A stretch of 64,000 bases of DNA, taken from Citromicrobium sp. GTDB lineage: Bacteria > Pseudomonadota > Alphaproteobacteria > Sphingomonadales > Sphingomonadaceae. Position 1 is the first letter of the stretch; the number at the start of each line of letters is the position of its first letter. The notes under the pieces were generated by a model. It saw only the letters and a program-made list of their open reading frames with translations. It did no database searches and was not told the DNA's origin. Of this stretch, positions 1 to 8,193 are shown in pieces. Where the stretch lies: the NCBI GenBank assembly GCA_002729695.1, contig PBYQ01000002.1:41170-105169 (forward strand), written 5' to 3'. Both the position numbers and the translations under genes were made by a program.

Positions 1-182
1 TCCTCGGTATCGGGCAGAATCGCTTCGGCGGGGCACTCGGGCTCGCACACGCCGCAGTCGATGCACTCGCTGGGGTTGATCACCAGCATGTTCTCGCCCT
101 CGTAGAAGCAGTCGACCGGGCAAACCTCGACGCAATCGGTGTATTTGCATTTGATGCAGGCGTCGGTGACGACGTAGGTCAT
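1..182 (-). CDS. fdxA: 7Fe ferredoxin FdxA (3' part cut by window edge)
   Basis: Small electron carrier with one [3Fe-4S] and one [4Fe-4S] cluster. The 60 visible residues start [17 protein letters not shown] and carry cysteines at 9, 12, 17, 21, 25, 40, 43, 46 and 50. This is the spacing of Azotobacter-type FdI shifted by one: 9, 17 and 50 would bind the 3Fe cluster, and 21, 40, 43 and 46 the 4Fe cluster. The ATG is at 182 and the frame runs off the left edge, so the C-terminal extension of the family is not visible. It lies just downstream of the S4-protein gene on the same strand and is probably co-transcribed with it. Family assignment is secure; the physiological partner is unknown. Confidence 0.93.
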   Translation of the reverse strand, partial: MTYVVTDACIKCKYTDCVEVCPVDCFYEGENMLVINPSECIDCGVCEPECPAEAILPDTE

Positions 183-188
183 GGTGCG

Positions 189-491
189 TTATCCTTGCGC
201 GCCGTTTGAATCTTGCGCTGCTGCTAGTGGGTCCGTGCCCGCGCGGTCAAGAACGGTGTAACATTCACGTGCTTCGGCAGGGGGGCCGCGCCTTTCGGGC
301 AACGCCTCGATGCGAACGATAATGACGCTCGTCTCGCGCGGAAGGGTGAGCACATCGCCCACCGCGATATCGCGAGAGATCCGCTCCACGCGCACTCCGT
401 TGATTCGCAGATGGCCCTCTTCGATAAGCCGGCGCGCGGCGCTGCGCGTGCGCACGAAGCGCAAACGGCACATCGCCAGGTCCAGCCGCAT
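189..491 (-). CDS. S4-domain RNA-binding protein (HslR-like)
   Basis: A 100-residue protein made mostly of one S4 RNA-binding domain (about residues 1-60: MRLDLAMCRLRFVRTRSAAR, then a GHLRING loop). The family includes the heat-shock protein Hsp15/HslR, which binds stalled 50S-tRNA complexes, so a ribosome or rRNA role is likely. The C-terminal 40 residues are low in conserved features. The gene lies 33 bases after the SUV3-like helicase and 6 bases before fdxA, all on the minus strand. This order (helicase, S4 protein, ferredoxin) is common in alphaproteobacteria. Exact function is inferred from the domain only. Confidence 0.85.
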   Translation of the reverse strand: MRLDLAMCRLRFVRTRSAARRLIEEGHLRINGVRVERISRDIAVGDVLTLPRETSVIIVRIEALPERRGPPAEARECYTVLDRAGTDPLAAAQDSNGAQG

Positions 492-524
492 CAGAGCGTT
501 GCCTGCTGCATCAGGCCCGCAGCA

Positions 525-3125
525 TCAGGAAAGCATGTCCTTCAGCGCGGCGAAGGCGTTTTCGGGCCGGGGCTCGCGAGGCTTGCCGCCAGCCCCCTGG
601 TCGTTCCGCTTCGCGCCACGACCCTTGCCTTGCGGCTTGCCCTTGGCCCCACCCTTGGATCGGTGAGGCTTGCCCTGATGCCGACGCTCGCCATCGTTCG
701 TGCGCGAGCCGGGCCTCTGCGGCAGCCACCGCCACCGATCGGGCAGGGCGGGGCCGAACATACCCTCCGCCAGCGGCTTGCCATCCAACATGCGGAAACC
801 TGCAGCGCCAAGCAGTCGCTTGATGCTGTCGGGGGTCAGGCCGGTCGACACAGCGAGCGAGAGATCGAGCACGAAGGGTACGCCGCGTCCTTTTTTGCCG
901 CGCACCTCGTGCGCCTGCTTGAACAGCTTCTCCGCGATATCGACCCGCACCAGCTGCTCGCCTGCGGGGCGGTAGCCTGCAGGGAGCGGTATGGTCGCCG
1001 GGATGACCGATCGCATGGCGTCGTCGATCGGACGGGTATCGATGCCAGCCTGCTGCATCGCCAGACGCGGCGCGGGCTTGAGCAGCGCGGGCGCGAAGAT
1101 GTCGAGCGCGCCGAACACAACGCCGACCTTGCGCAGGAAGGGGCGCGCTTCCTTCGGCAGGTTTTCGATGCCGGCACGCTCACGCGTCACGATGCCGTGC
1201 CCATCGAGCAGGTTGAGCAGCAGTGCCCGCGCCCAGGAGGTCGCATCTTCGCTTTTCGAGGCGAGCTGGAGCTTGCGCAGCGCATCGAGCGGCGCGAGCC
1301 ATTCCTTCACCTTGGCTTCGATTGCGGTGAGGAATGCCTCGCGTGCACCGTCTGGCAGGCGATCCAGCTCTCGCGCCGGCTTCAGGCGCGGCTCGGCCGG
1401 GTCGACCGGATGTTCGAGCCGCGCGATTTGCTGCGCACCCCACATCACACGTCCATTTTCGAGCGCGATGCCATCCAGCCCGTTTTCCCGCAGCCTTTCC
1501 GCCTGCTGCGCCAGAATGCGCGGCAAGGCCTTCTCACCGGCGGAAAGCAGCATCTTGCGATCGCCCACGGCTGCGTGCGGGTCGATGGAGAAGCGGAACC
1601 CCTCCAGCTTGCCGATCGGCTGGTCCTCGACCAGCAGCGTGCCGTCGTCCTCCAGCGAGATCGGGAGCAGCGCAGGGTCGTTTCCAAGATGCTTCATTAA
1701 AACGGAGGTCCTTCGATTCACGAACCGCTCGGTCAGGCGCGCATGCAACGCGTCGGACAGGCGGGCTTCGACTGCGCGGGCACGCGCGGCCATTTCATCA
1801 CGCGCCAGCACCCAGTCAGGGCGCTGGCAGATATAGGCCCAGGATCGGATCGCGGCTATCCGCCCCTGAAGCACGGCAATATCGCCGCGCATCGTATCGA
1901 GTTCGGCGATCCGCGCGGCGACGAAGTCCGCGCCGATATACCCTTGGCGCAGATCCTGCCACAACCGCGTGACGAAGCGCGCATGGGTATCGACGCCGGA
2001 TGCACGGAAATCGGGCAGCGAGCAGACCTCCCAAAAGCGGCGGACATTGGCAGGCCCGCGAATCGCGCGGGCGAAGGGCTGGTCGGCCAGCTTGCGCAGC
2101 ACGGCGAGGTCGATCGATTCGGGCGCGGCGGCCAATTCCCGCTCTTCAGGAGACGCAGACAGATCGGCAATCAACGTGCCGATAGTGTCGAAGCGGGGTT
2201 CGGCCTCGCGCCAGAAGAGCTTGGTGATGGGCTGGAAGCGATGCTCCTCGATCGCGTAGATTTCTTCCTCGGTGAATTCGGCGTCATGGCCGCCAGTGCC
2301 TGTCAGCGTGCCGAAGCTGCCGTCGCGGTGGTGTCGACCTGCGCGCCCCGCGATCTGCGCCATTTCGGCAGGCATCAGCCGCCGTCGCTTGACCCCGTCG
2401 AACTTGGCGAGGCTGGCAAAGGCCACATGGGTGACGTCAAGATTGAGACCCATCCCGATAGCATCGGTGGCGACGATGTAATCGACCTCGCCGTTCTGGA
2501 ACAGCTCGACCTGCTTGTTGCGCGTTTCCGGGCTCAGCGCGCCCATTACCACCGCCGCGCCGCCGCGATGACGCCGCAGCATCTCCGCAATGGCGTAAAC
2601 CTGCTCTGACGAGAACGCGACTACCGCGCTGCGCTTGGGCAGGCGCGAGAGCTTCTTGGCGCCGCCATGGGTCAGCGTGGAAAAGCGCGGTCGTTCGATC
2701 ATCTCCACATGCGGGATAAGAGACCGGATGACGGGTGCTGCCGTGGACGATCCCAGCAGCATGGTTTCCTCGCGTCCGCGCGCGTTCAGTAGCCGGTCGG
2801 TGAAGACGTGCCCTCGCTCGCGGTCGGCGGCGAGCTGTACCTCGTCGACCGCGACGAAGGCGTGGCCGCCACCGTCATGGGGCATGGCCTCGGCAGTACA
2901 GAGGAAATAGCGCGCGTCGGGCGGCTCGATCCGCTCTTCGCCGGTGATCAGCGCGACCGCCTTCTCACCCTTGATCGCGACCACGCGATCGTAGACCTCG
3001 CGTGCCAGCAACCGCAGCGGAAAGCCGATCGCACCGCTCGAATGCGCGCACATCCGCTCGATAGCGAGATGGGTCTTGCCCGTGTTGGTCGGGCCGAGCA
3101 CGGCCTTGATGGCAGGGGAGTTCAT
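525..3125 (-). CDS. SUV3-like superfamily 2 RNA/DNA helicase
   Basis: An 866-residue helicase of the SUPV3L1/SUV3 type. Seen directly: Walker A GPTNTGKT at residues 11-18, motif II DEVQ at 94-97, and motif VI QIAGRAGR at about 257-264. A basic Lys/Arg/Gly-rich tail occupies about the last 60 residues and could bind nucleic acid. Mitochondrial SUV3 works in RNA degradation; the bacterial version is presumed to unwind structured RNA. An upstream GTG-type start would add 28 residues, but the ATG at 3125 puts Walker A ten residues from the N terminus, as in homologues. It is first gene of the operon with the S4 protein and fdxA, and is divergent from the M23 gene at 3248. Confidence 0.88.
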   Translation of the reverse strand: MNSPAIKAVLGPTNTGKTHLAIERMCAHSSGAIGFPLRLLAREVYDRVVAIKGEKAVALITGEERIEPPDARYFLCTAEAMPHDGGGHAFVAVDEVQLAADRERGHVFTDRLLNARGREETMLLGSSTAAPVIRSLIPHVEMIERPRFSTLTHGGAKKLSRLPKRSAVVAFSSEQVYAIAEMLRRHRGGAAVVMGALSPETRNKQVELFQNGEVDYIVATDAIGMGLNLDVTHVAFASLAKFDGVKRRRLMPAEMAQIAGRAGRHHRDGSFGTLTGTGGHDAEFTEEEIYAIEEHRFQPITKLFWREAEPRFDTIGTLIADLSASPEERELAAAPESIDLAVLRKLADQPFARAIRGPANVRRFWEVCSLPDFRASGVDTHARFVTRLWQDLRQGYIGADFVAARIAELDTMRGDIAVLQGRIAAIRSWAYICQRPDWVLARDEMAARARAVEARLSDALHARLTERFVNRRTSVLMKHLGNDPALLPISLEDDGTLLVEDQPIGKLEGFRFSIDPHAAVGDRKMLLSAGEKALPRILAQQAERLRENGLDGIALENGRVMWGAQQIARLEHPVDPAEPRLKPARELDRLPDGAREAFLTAIEAKVKEWLAPLDALRKLQLASKSEDATSWARALLLNLLDGHGIVTRERAGIENLPKEARPFLRKVGVVFGALDIFAPALLKPAPRLAMQQAGIDTRPIDDAMRSVIPATIPLPAGYRPAGEQLVRVDIAEKLFKQAHEVRGKKGRGVPFVLDLSLAVSTGLTPDSIKRLLGAAGFRMLDGKPLAEGMFGPALPDRWRWLPQRPGSRTNDGERRHQGKPHRSKGGAKGKPQGKGRGAKRNDQGAGGKPREPRPENAFAALKDMLS

Positions 3126-3230
3126 CGCGCCACCAATGTGGCAAGCGCGCGCCCGGCTAGCAAGCGCAGTACCCGGTTCGCCGCAATCGACGCCCGGATC
3201 GTCGACCAAAGCTGCGCCGAGCTGTTGAGA

Positions 3231-3245
3231 TTAAACGGCGATTAA
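3231..3245. promoter_or_regulatory. candidate CtrA box TTAA-N7-TTAA
   Basis: TTAA, seven bases (ACGGCGA), TTAA: the exact spacing of the alphaproteobacterial cell-cycle regulator CtrA site. It lies in the divergent region between the helicase and an M23 cell-wall peptidase, three bases before the ATG assigned to the latter. If it is a real promoter element, translation of the peptidase probably starts further downstream, for example at the GTG at 3323. A single match to a short AT-rich motif in GC-rich DNA is suggestive only. Confidence 0.4.
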
Positions 3246-3247
3246 GA

Positions 3248-4993
3248 ATGAAGTGGCACAGCGAAGCCACACCCGATATTGGCCGCGATCAGCAGTATTC
3301 GATAACGAACACGCGATCGGTCGTGGCCATATCAGGCTATCGGAGACGGGATCTGGATTACGCCGACCAGCCGGTGGATGAAGCGCGGGCCGAGGATGGC
3401 GCGCCATCGCCAACCGAACAGCATGGGGACGATGCCCCTGCGCCGTTCCGCGCGCCGGTAGGCAAGGCGGCCGGTGCGCGTGCGCGGCTGGCGCAACTCG
3501 TCGCGACAACCATCAATCTCGCCCGCGCCGGGATCGCGAAGGTGGAGCAGGTGGACCTCGCGCCCGACCTTGCCCAGAACATCGGCAGCCCGCGCTGGTT
3601 TCGCGGAGCAGCCACGTTCCTTTCGCTGACCGCCGTCGCGCTGGCCTTCTGGCCCGATTTCTCACCGGTCGAGGCAGCTCCGGCGGTCCGTCTGACCGAT
3701 CAGGCGCGCGACGAATTCCGCAGCCAGACGATCCAGCCGCTCGCGCTGGGCGGCGATACCGGCAATCACATGGCCGCGACCGCGCTCGTCCGCCCGCTCG
3801 CGAACGCGCCCGAGCGCCCGCAGCTCGAAACGACCGCAACCTTCGGACGCAGCGACAATCTCGCGCGCGTCCTATCGCGCCAGGGTGTCGGCAAGGATGA
3901 CGCGGCCCGCGCGACCGAGCTGGTTGCCCAGGCTATCGAACTAGACCAGATCGAACCCGGCACGCAGATCGACGTTACGCTGGGCCGTCGCACCGAGCCC
4001 GGCGCGCAGCGCCCGCTGGCCGAGTTGCGGTTTCGGGCGCGGTTCGACCTGTCGCTCGCCGTGGCGCGCGGCGACGACGACAATCTTTCCCTGATTCGCG
4101 AGCCGATCGAGGTCGACGAAACCCCCCTGCGGGTTCGCGGCACCGTGGGTGGCAGTCTCTACCGGTCGGCGCGCGCGGCTGGCGCGCCCGCAAGCGCGAT
4201 CCAGGCTTACCTGAAGGCGCTGGGCGACCACGAGGATCTCGATCAGGCGCTGCAGCCCGACGATACGTTCGACATGATCGTGTCCTATCGCCGTGCCGCA
4301 ACGGGGGAGCGTCAGGCGGGCAAGCTGCTCTATGCCGGGCTCGAACGCCCCGATGGCAAGCCTATCCAGCTGATGCGCTGGGGCAGCGACGACCAGTTTT
4401 ACGAAGCATCGGGCGTGGGCGAGCAGCGTGCGGGCCTCGTCTCGCCCGTACCGGGGCCGATCATCTCGCGCTACGGAATGCGCCGTCACCCGATCTTGCG
4501 CTACAAACGGATGCACGCCGGCGTCGATTTTCGCGCCCGCTACGGCACCCCGATCGTCGCGCCGACCGACGGGCGGGTTTCCTCCGCGGGCCGGATGGGT
4601 GGCTGCGGGAATGCGGTCAAGCTGTCGCACAACGGCGGGCTGACGACGAAGTTTTGCCACATGAGCCGGATCGCGGTCTCGGGCGGACAGAGGGTCAGGC
4701 GCGGGCAGATCATCGGCTATGTCGGTTCGACCGGTCTCTCCACCGGGCCGCACCTGCATTATGAGATGTATCGCAGCGGCCGGCACGTCGACCCGCTCTC
4801 GGTCCGCTACGTCACCCGTGCCACGCTGAGTGGGGCCGACCTGAAGCGCTTCCAGTCGACCCTTTCGACGCTCAAGACGGTCGAAGCGGGCGTTGCGCTC
4901 GAAGACATGCATCCCACGCGCCCCGTTGCGGAAGAGCCGGTGCGCGAGATCGACCGGGTCGCACTGGTCGCACGCCATCGCAGCGGCGGCTAG
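3248..4993 (+). CDS. M23 (LytM) peptidoglycan endopeptidase, membrane anchored
   Basis: Predicted zinc endopeptidase cutting peptidoglycan cross-links in the periplasm. A charged N terminus of about 115 residues precedes a hydrophobic stretch at about 118-138, which looks like an uncleaved anchor. A middle region follows, then a C-terminal M23 domain. Both zinc motifs are intact: HAGVD at 423-427 and HLHYE at 502-506. Length (581) is typical of anchored M23 proteins with a regulatory middle part. The start is uncertain because a CtrA-like box abuts the ATG. Downstream, hemB begins about 40 bases after the stop on the same strand. Substrate specificity cannot be read from the sequence. Confidence 0.88.
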   Translation: MKWHSEATPDIGRDQQYSITNTRSVVAISGYRRRDLDYADQPVDEARAEDGAPSPTEQHGDDAPAPFRAPVGKAAGARARLAQLVATTINLARAGIAKVEQVDLAPDLAQNIGSPRWFRGAATFLSLTAVALAFWPDFSPVEAAPAVRLTDQARDEFRSQTIQPLALGGDTGNHMAATALVRPLANAPERPQLETTATFGRSDNLARVLSRQGVGKDDAARATELVAQAIELDQIEPGTQIDVTLGRRTEPGAQRPLAELRFRARFDLSLAVARGDDDNLSLIREPIEVDETPLRVRGTVGGSLYRSARAAGAPASAIQAYLKALGDHEDLDQALQPDDTFDMIVSYRRAATGERQAGKLLYAGLERPDGKPIQLMRWGSDDQFYEASGVGEQRAGLVSPVPGPIISRYGMRRHPILRYKRMHAGVDFRARYGTPIVAPTDGRVSSAGRMGGCGNAVKLSHNGGLTTKFCHMSRIAVSGGQRVRRGQIIGYVGSTGLSTGPHLHYEMYRSGRHVDPLSVRYVTRATLSGADLKRFQSTLSTLKTVEAGVALEDMHPTRPVAEEPVREIDRVALVARHRSGG

Positions 4994-5032
4994 CACTTGC
5001 GGGGCGAGCGGGCTTGCGCCACATCTCGCGCT

Positions 5033-6028
5033 ATGTCCGCTCACTTCCCCAAAACCCGTCTGCGCCGCACGCGTGCTGCGGCCTGGAGCCGCAGTCTGCA
5101 CCGGGAGAACACGCTGTCTCCGGCGGACCTGATCTGGCCGCTCTTCGTAATCGAGGGCGAAAACGAAGAACAGCCGGTGGGGAGCCTGCCTGGTGTCAGC
5201 CGATGGTCGATCGACCTGTTGCTCGACCGGGTTGGCGAAGCGATCGAACTGGGCATCCCCTGCGTGTCCCTGTTCCCCAACACCCCCGCTGAGAAGCGCA
5301 GCGACGATGCGATCGAGGCGTGGAATTCCGACAACCTCATCTGCCGCGCCGTGCGCGCGATCCGCGACCGCTTTGGCGATGCCATCGGCGTGATGTGCGA
5401 CGTCGCACTCGATCCCTATACCAGCCACGGGCATGACGGGCTGCTCGATGAGGACGGCTACGTTGCCAACGACATCACGCTCGATGCGCTGGTCAAACAG
5501 TCGCTCAACCAGGCGAGGGCAGGTGCGGACATTATCGCACCATCGGACATGATGGACGGTCGCGTCGGTGCGATCCGGGCCGCGCTTGAAGAGGCGGGCT
5601 ACGCCAACGTCCAGATCATGAGCTACGCGGCCAAGTATGCCTCCGCCTTCTACGGCCCGTTCCGCGATGCCGTGGGATCGGGCGACCGCCTGAAGGGCGA
5701 CAAGCGCACTTACCAGCTCGATCCTGCCAACAGCGACGAAGCGATGCGCGAGATCGCGCTCGACATCGCAGAGGGCGCCGACAGTGTGATGGTCAAACCC
5801 GGCCTCGCCTACCTCGACATCATCCGCATGGCGCGCGACCGCTTCGACGTGCCGGTGTTCGCTTACCAGGTCAGCGGCGAATACGCGCTGATCGAGGCGG
5901 GCGTGGCGGCTGGCGTGGGCGAGCGCGAGCCGCTGGTGATGGAAAAGCTGATGGCCTTCAAGCGCGCGGGATGCGCTGGCATCCTGACCTATTATGCGCC
6001 TTTTGCCGCGCGCATCCTCAATGGCTGA
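5033..6028 (+). CDS. hemB: delta-aminolevulinic acid dehydratase (porphobilinogen synthase)
   Basis: Condenses two 5-aminolevulinate molecules to porphobilinogen in haem and tetrapyrrole synthesis, in the cytosol. The 331-residue protein carries both active-site lysines: Lys201 in SYAAKYASAFYG and the Schiff-base Lys255 in MVKPGLAYLD. The metal-binding loop reads DVALDPYTSHGHDG, with Ala/Asp/Asp where zinc-dependent enzymes have three cysteines, so this is the zinc-independent (Mg or K activated) type. The ATG at 5033 gives the family's usual N terminus; an in-frame start 36 bases upstream would add unrelated residues. The stop overlaps the next gene by 8 bases. Confidence 0.96.
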   Translation: MSAHFPKTRLRRTRAAAWSRSLHRENTLSPADLIWPLFVIEGENEEQPVGSLPGVSRWSIDLLLDRVGEAIELGIPCVSLFPNTPAEKRSDDAIEAWNSDNLICRAVRAIRDRFGDAIGVMCDVALDPYTSHGHDGLLDEDGYVANDITLDALVKQSLNQARAGADIIAPSDMMDGRVGAIRAALEEAGYANVQIMSYAAKYASAFYGPFRDAVGSGDRLKGDKRTYQLDPANSDEAMREIALDIAEGADSVMVKPGLAYLDIIRMARDRFDVPVFAYQVSGEYALIEAGVAAGVGEREPLVMEKLMAFKRAGCAGILTYYAPFAARILNG

Positions 6029-6578
6029 CTTCCGGCACGAAACCGCACGCCTGATCCTGCGCGACTGGCGCGAGGAGGATTGGGCGCGCTTCTGGGAGGC
6101 GACCAATACGCCCGCGGTGATGCGCTGGCTGGGCGGAGTGTGCGATGCCGACAAGCGTGAAGGCGCGCAGCAACGCCTCCTTTCCTACGAACGCGACCAT
6201 GGCCACACCTTCTGGGTGATCGAGCGCAAGAGCGACGGCGCGATCCTTGGTTTCTGCGGGCTCAAGCGGTCGAACCAGCAAGGTGGGCCCATCGGCATGA
6301 TGGAGGTCGGCTGGCGGCTGCGCGAGGATGCGTGGGGGCAGGGCTACGCCAAGGAGGCTGCCGCAGCCGCGCTCGATCTCGCGTTCGGGCGATTCGACGC
6401 GGACGAGTTGATCGCGCTTACCGTCGAGCGGAACGTAGCGAGCTGGGGGCTGATGAAGCGGCTCGGCATGCGGCGCAGGACCGATCTCGATTTCGAGAAC
6501 GCCGATTTCGACCCCGACGAGCCCACCATCATCGTCTATTCGATTTCACCGGAGGAGTGGGCCCGTGTCGACGCCTGA
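6021..6578 (+). CDS. GNAT family N-acetyltransferase (RimJ/RimL-like)
   Basis: A 185-residue single-domain GNAT enzyme. It opens with ETARLILRDWREEDW, typical of the RimJ/RimL group, and has the acetyl-CoA binding region around RLREDAWGQGYAKEA followed by VERNVASWGLMKRLGM. Substrate unknown: an N-terminal amine of a protein or a small molecule. The ATG at 6021 lies inside the last codons of hemB (8-base overlap), pointing to translational coupling. It also overlaps the next gene, a second GNAT of similar layout, suggesting a tandem duplication. Confidence 0.85.
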   Translation: MADFRHETARLILRDWREEDWARFWEATNTPAVMRWLGGVCDADKREGAQQRLLSYERDHGHTFWVIERKSDGAILGFCGLKRSNQQGGPIGMMEVGWRLREDAWGQGYAKEAAAAALDLAFGRFDADELIALTVERNVASWGLMKRLGMRRRTDLDFENADFDPDEPTIIVYSISPEEWARVDA

Positions 6579-7128
6579 ACCGATCCTCGAGACGGAGCGC
6601 CTGTTGCTGCGCCCGATCGGGCCGGGCGATGCCGAGCTTCAATTCCGTACGCTTAACACGCCGACCATCATGGGCCACCTTGGGGGGCCGCTGACGCTCG
6701 AGGCGATTGCCGAGAAGCACGCCAAGTCGAGCGATCTGTTCGCGCGGGAGGGCTTCAGCTTCCTGTTCGTGATCGAGCGCGAAACCGGCGAACTGGTCGG
6801 CCATTGCGGTTTGAAACGGGTCGATGCCGAAGGGGCGAAGAACCCGGGCGATTTCGAAATCGGCTGGATCATTCGCGACGACCGCTGGCGGCGTGGTTAC
6901 GCGCGCGAAGCGGTCGAAGCCGTGCTGCGCTGGGCCTTCGTCACGCATGACGCACCGCACGTGGTCGCGCTGACGAGCAAGCGCAACAAAGCCAGCTGGG
7001 GCCTGATGGAACGGGTGGGCATGCGACGGCGCGAGGATCTCGATTTCGACGATCCACGCTTTCCACCCGAGGACAATCCGGCGATCCTCTATTCGATCGA
7101 CCGCGAGACGTGGGCCGCGACCCGCTGA
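6565..7128 (+). CDS. GNAT family N-acetyltransferase, tandem paralogue
   Basis: A 187-residue GNAT protein laid out like the preceding gene (ETERLLLRPIGPGDAE at the N terminus, RDDRWRRGYAREAVE and NKASWGLMERVGMRRREDLD later), so the two are probably an old tandem duplicate. The start is a GTG at 6565 with a clear Shine-Dalgarno GGAGG at 6551-6555. It overlaps the upstream stop by 14 bases. Acetyl acceptor unknown. Position in the hemB operon does not by itself imply a role in haem synthesis. Confidence 0.84.
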   Translation: MSTPEPILETERLLLRPIGPGDAELQFRTLNTPTIMGHLGGPLTLEAIAEKHAKSSDLFAREGFSFLFVIERETGELVGHCGLKRVDAEGAKNPGDFEIGWIIRDDRWRRGYAREAVEAVLRWAFVTHDAPHVVALTSKRNKASWGLMERVGMRRREDLDFDDPRFPPEDNPAILYSIDRETWAATR

Positions 7129-7185
7129 GCGGGACGGCCATGATCCTGCGTACCCTCGCACGAGCACAATACCGGGAGACAGACG

Positions 7186-7761
7186 ATGACCGACACGCAA
7201 CAGCAGCGCCCCGGAGTCCGGCTGATCCCGATCCACGGCAAGGCGCCGCAGATCCATGAAAGCGCCTTCATCGCGCCCGGCACCGTGATCGTGGGCGACG
7301 TGACCATCGGGGCGGGCAGCTCGATCTGGTACAATTGCGTGCTGCGCGCCGATGTCAGCAGCATCACGATCGGCGAGCGGACCAATGTGCAGGATGGCAG
7401 CGTGCTCCACTGCGATGGCCCGTCGCCGCAATACCCCGATGGCTGCCCGCTGGTGATCGGCGACGATGTGCTGATCGGCCACATGGCCATGGTCCACGGC
7501 TGCATCATCGAAGATCGCGGTTTCGTGGGTCTCGGCGCGATTGCCATGAACAAGGCGGTGATCGGCAGCGACGCGATGCTGGCGGCGGGCGCGATGCTAA
7601 CCGAGACCAAGGTGATGGGCGCGCGCGAACTGTGGGGTGGACGGCCTGCACGCAAGATGCGCGATCTCGACGATGCGGCGGTCGCGGGGATGAAGCTGGG
7701 CGTCGCGCATTACGCGGAAAACGCGAAGCACCACGCGGCGGCCATTGCCGGGATCGAGTGA
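7186..7761 (+). CDS. gamma-carbonic-anhydrase family hexapeptide-repeat protein
   Basis: A 191-residue left-handed beta-helix protein. Repeated hexapeptides such as VIVGDVTIGAGSSIW cover about residues 30-140, and a C-terminal helix follows. Metal-binding histidines are at positions 75 (VLHCD), 99 and 104 (IGHMAMVHG), the gamma-carbonic-anhydrase triad. Many members (YrdA, PaaY, CaiE-like) have weak or no CO2 hydratase activity, so the substrate is open. The start has a good ribosome site (CGGGAGA, 7 bases before the ATG). It follows the two GNAT genes after a 57-base gap. Confidence 0.9.
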   Translation: MTDTQQQRPGVRLIPIHGKAPQIHESAFIAPGTVIVGDVTIGAGSSIWYNCVLRADVSSITIGERTNVQDGSVLHCDGPSPQYPDGCPLVIGDDVLIGHMAMVHGCIIEDRGFVGLGAIAMNKAVIGSDAMLAAGAMLTETKVMGARELWGGRPARKMRDLDDAAVAGMKLGVAHYAENAKHHAAAIAGIE

Positions 7762-7781
7762 CGCCTGACACACCTGACACA

Positions 7782-7895
7782 GTGTCCAGGGGGAGAAATC
7801 TTCGCCCCCTCAGCGAGCCCAAACGACCCGGCGCATGGGCGGACGACAACGATGCGAAAGAGCGATTTGACCATGCCATGCGCGCGGCCCTGTAG
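7782..7895 (+). CDS. possible small protein, 37 residues
   Basis: A GTG-initiated frame with codon use like its neighbours, ending DDNDAKERFDHAMRAAL. It fills the gap between the beta-helix protein and YggU. There is no obvious ribosome site, and a short hairpin (AGGGGG at 7788-7793 pairing with CCCCCT at 7805-7810) lies inside it. It could equally be untranslated spacer. I do not recognise the family. Confidence 0.22.
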   Translation: MSRGRNLRPLSEPKRPGAWADDNDAKERFDHAMRAAL

Positions 7896-7906
7896 GACAG
7901 CGGCAA

Positions 7907-8185
7907 ATGGCGCGCGCTAAGCCCGACCTGCCCGAACCGGACGCGATGCATGCGCTGGTGCACGCGGGCGAGCTGCGCGTGCGGGTGACGCCCGGCGCGC
8001 GCACCGAATCGATCACGATCACCGATGGAATGGTGCAGGTGAAGGTCCGCGCAAAGCCGCAGGACGGCGCGGCCAACACCGCGGTCGAAGCGCTGGTCGC
8101 CAGGGCGCTCGGCATCCCCAAATCACGCTGCACCTTGTTGCGCGGCGCAACTTCGCGCGAAAAGGTGCTGGCGATCGAGATCTAG
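7907..8185 (+). CDS. DUF167 / YggU family protein
   Basis: A 92-residue small basic protein of the DUF167 (UPF0235, YggU) family. Diagnostic segments are RVTPGARTESI, VKVRAKPQDGAANTAVEAL and LLRGATSREKVL. The family has a known alpha/beta fold but no settled function. It is the last gene of the plus-strand run starting with the M23 peptidase. It ends 8 bases before the convergent serine-hydrolase gene, so transcripts may overlap. Confidence 0.88.
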   Translation: MARAKPDLPEPDAMHALVHAGELRVRVTPGARTESITITDGMVQVKVRAKPQDGAANTAVEALVARALGIPKSRCTLLRGATSREKVLAIEI

Positions 8186-8193
8186 CGCGCGAG

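Noticed and set aside
7788..7810. Terminator after the gamma-carbonic-anhydrase-like gene
   Set aside because: A 6-base stem AGGGGG/CCCCCT exists but no T-run follows and the next gene is on the same strand.
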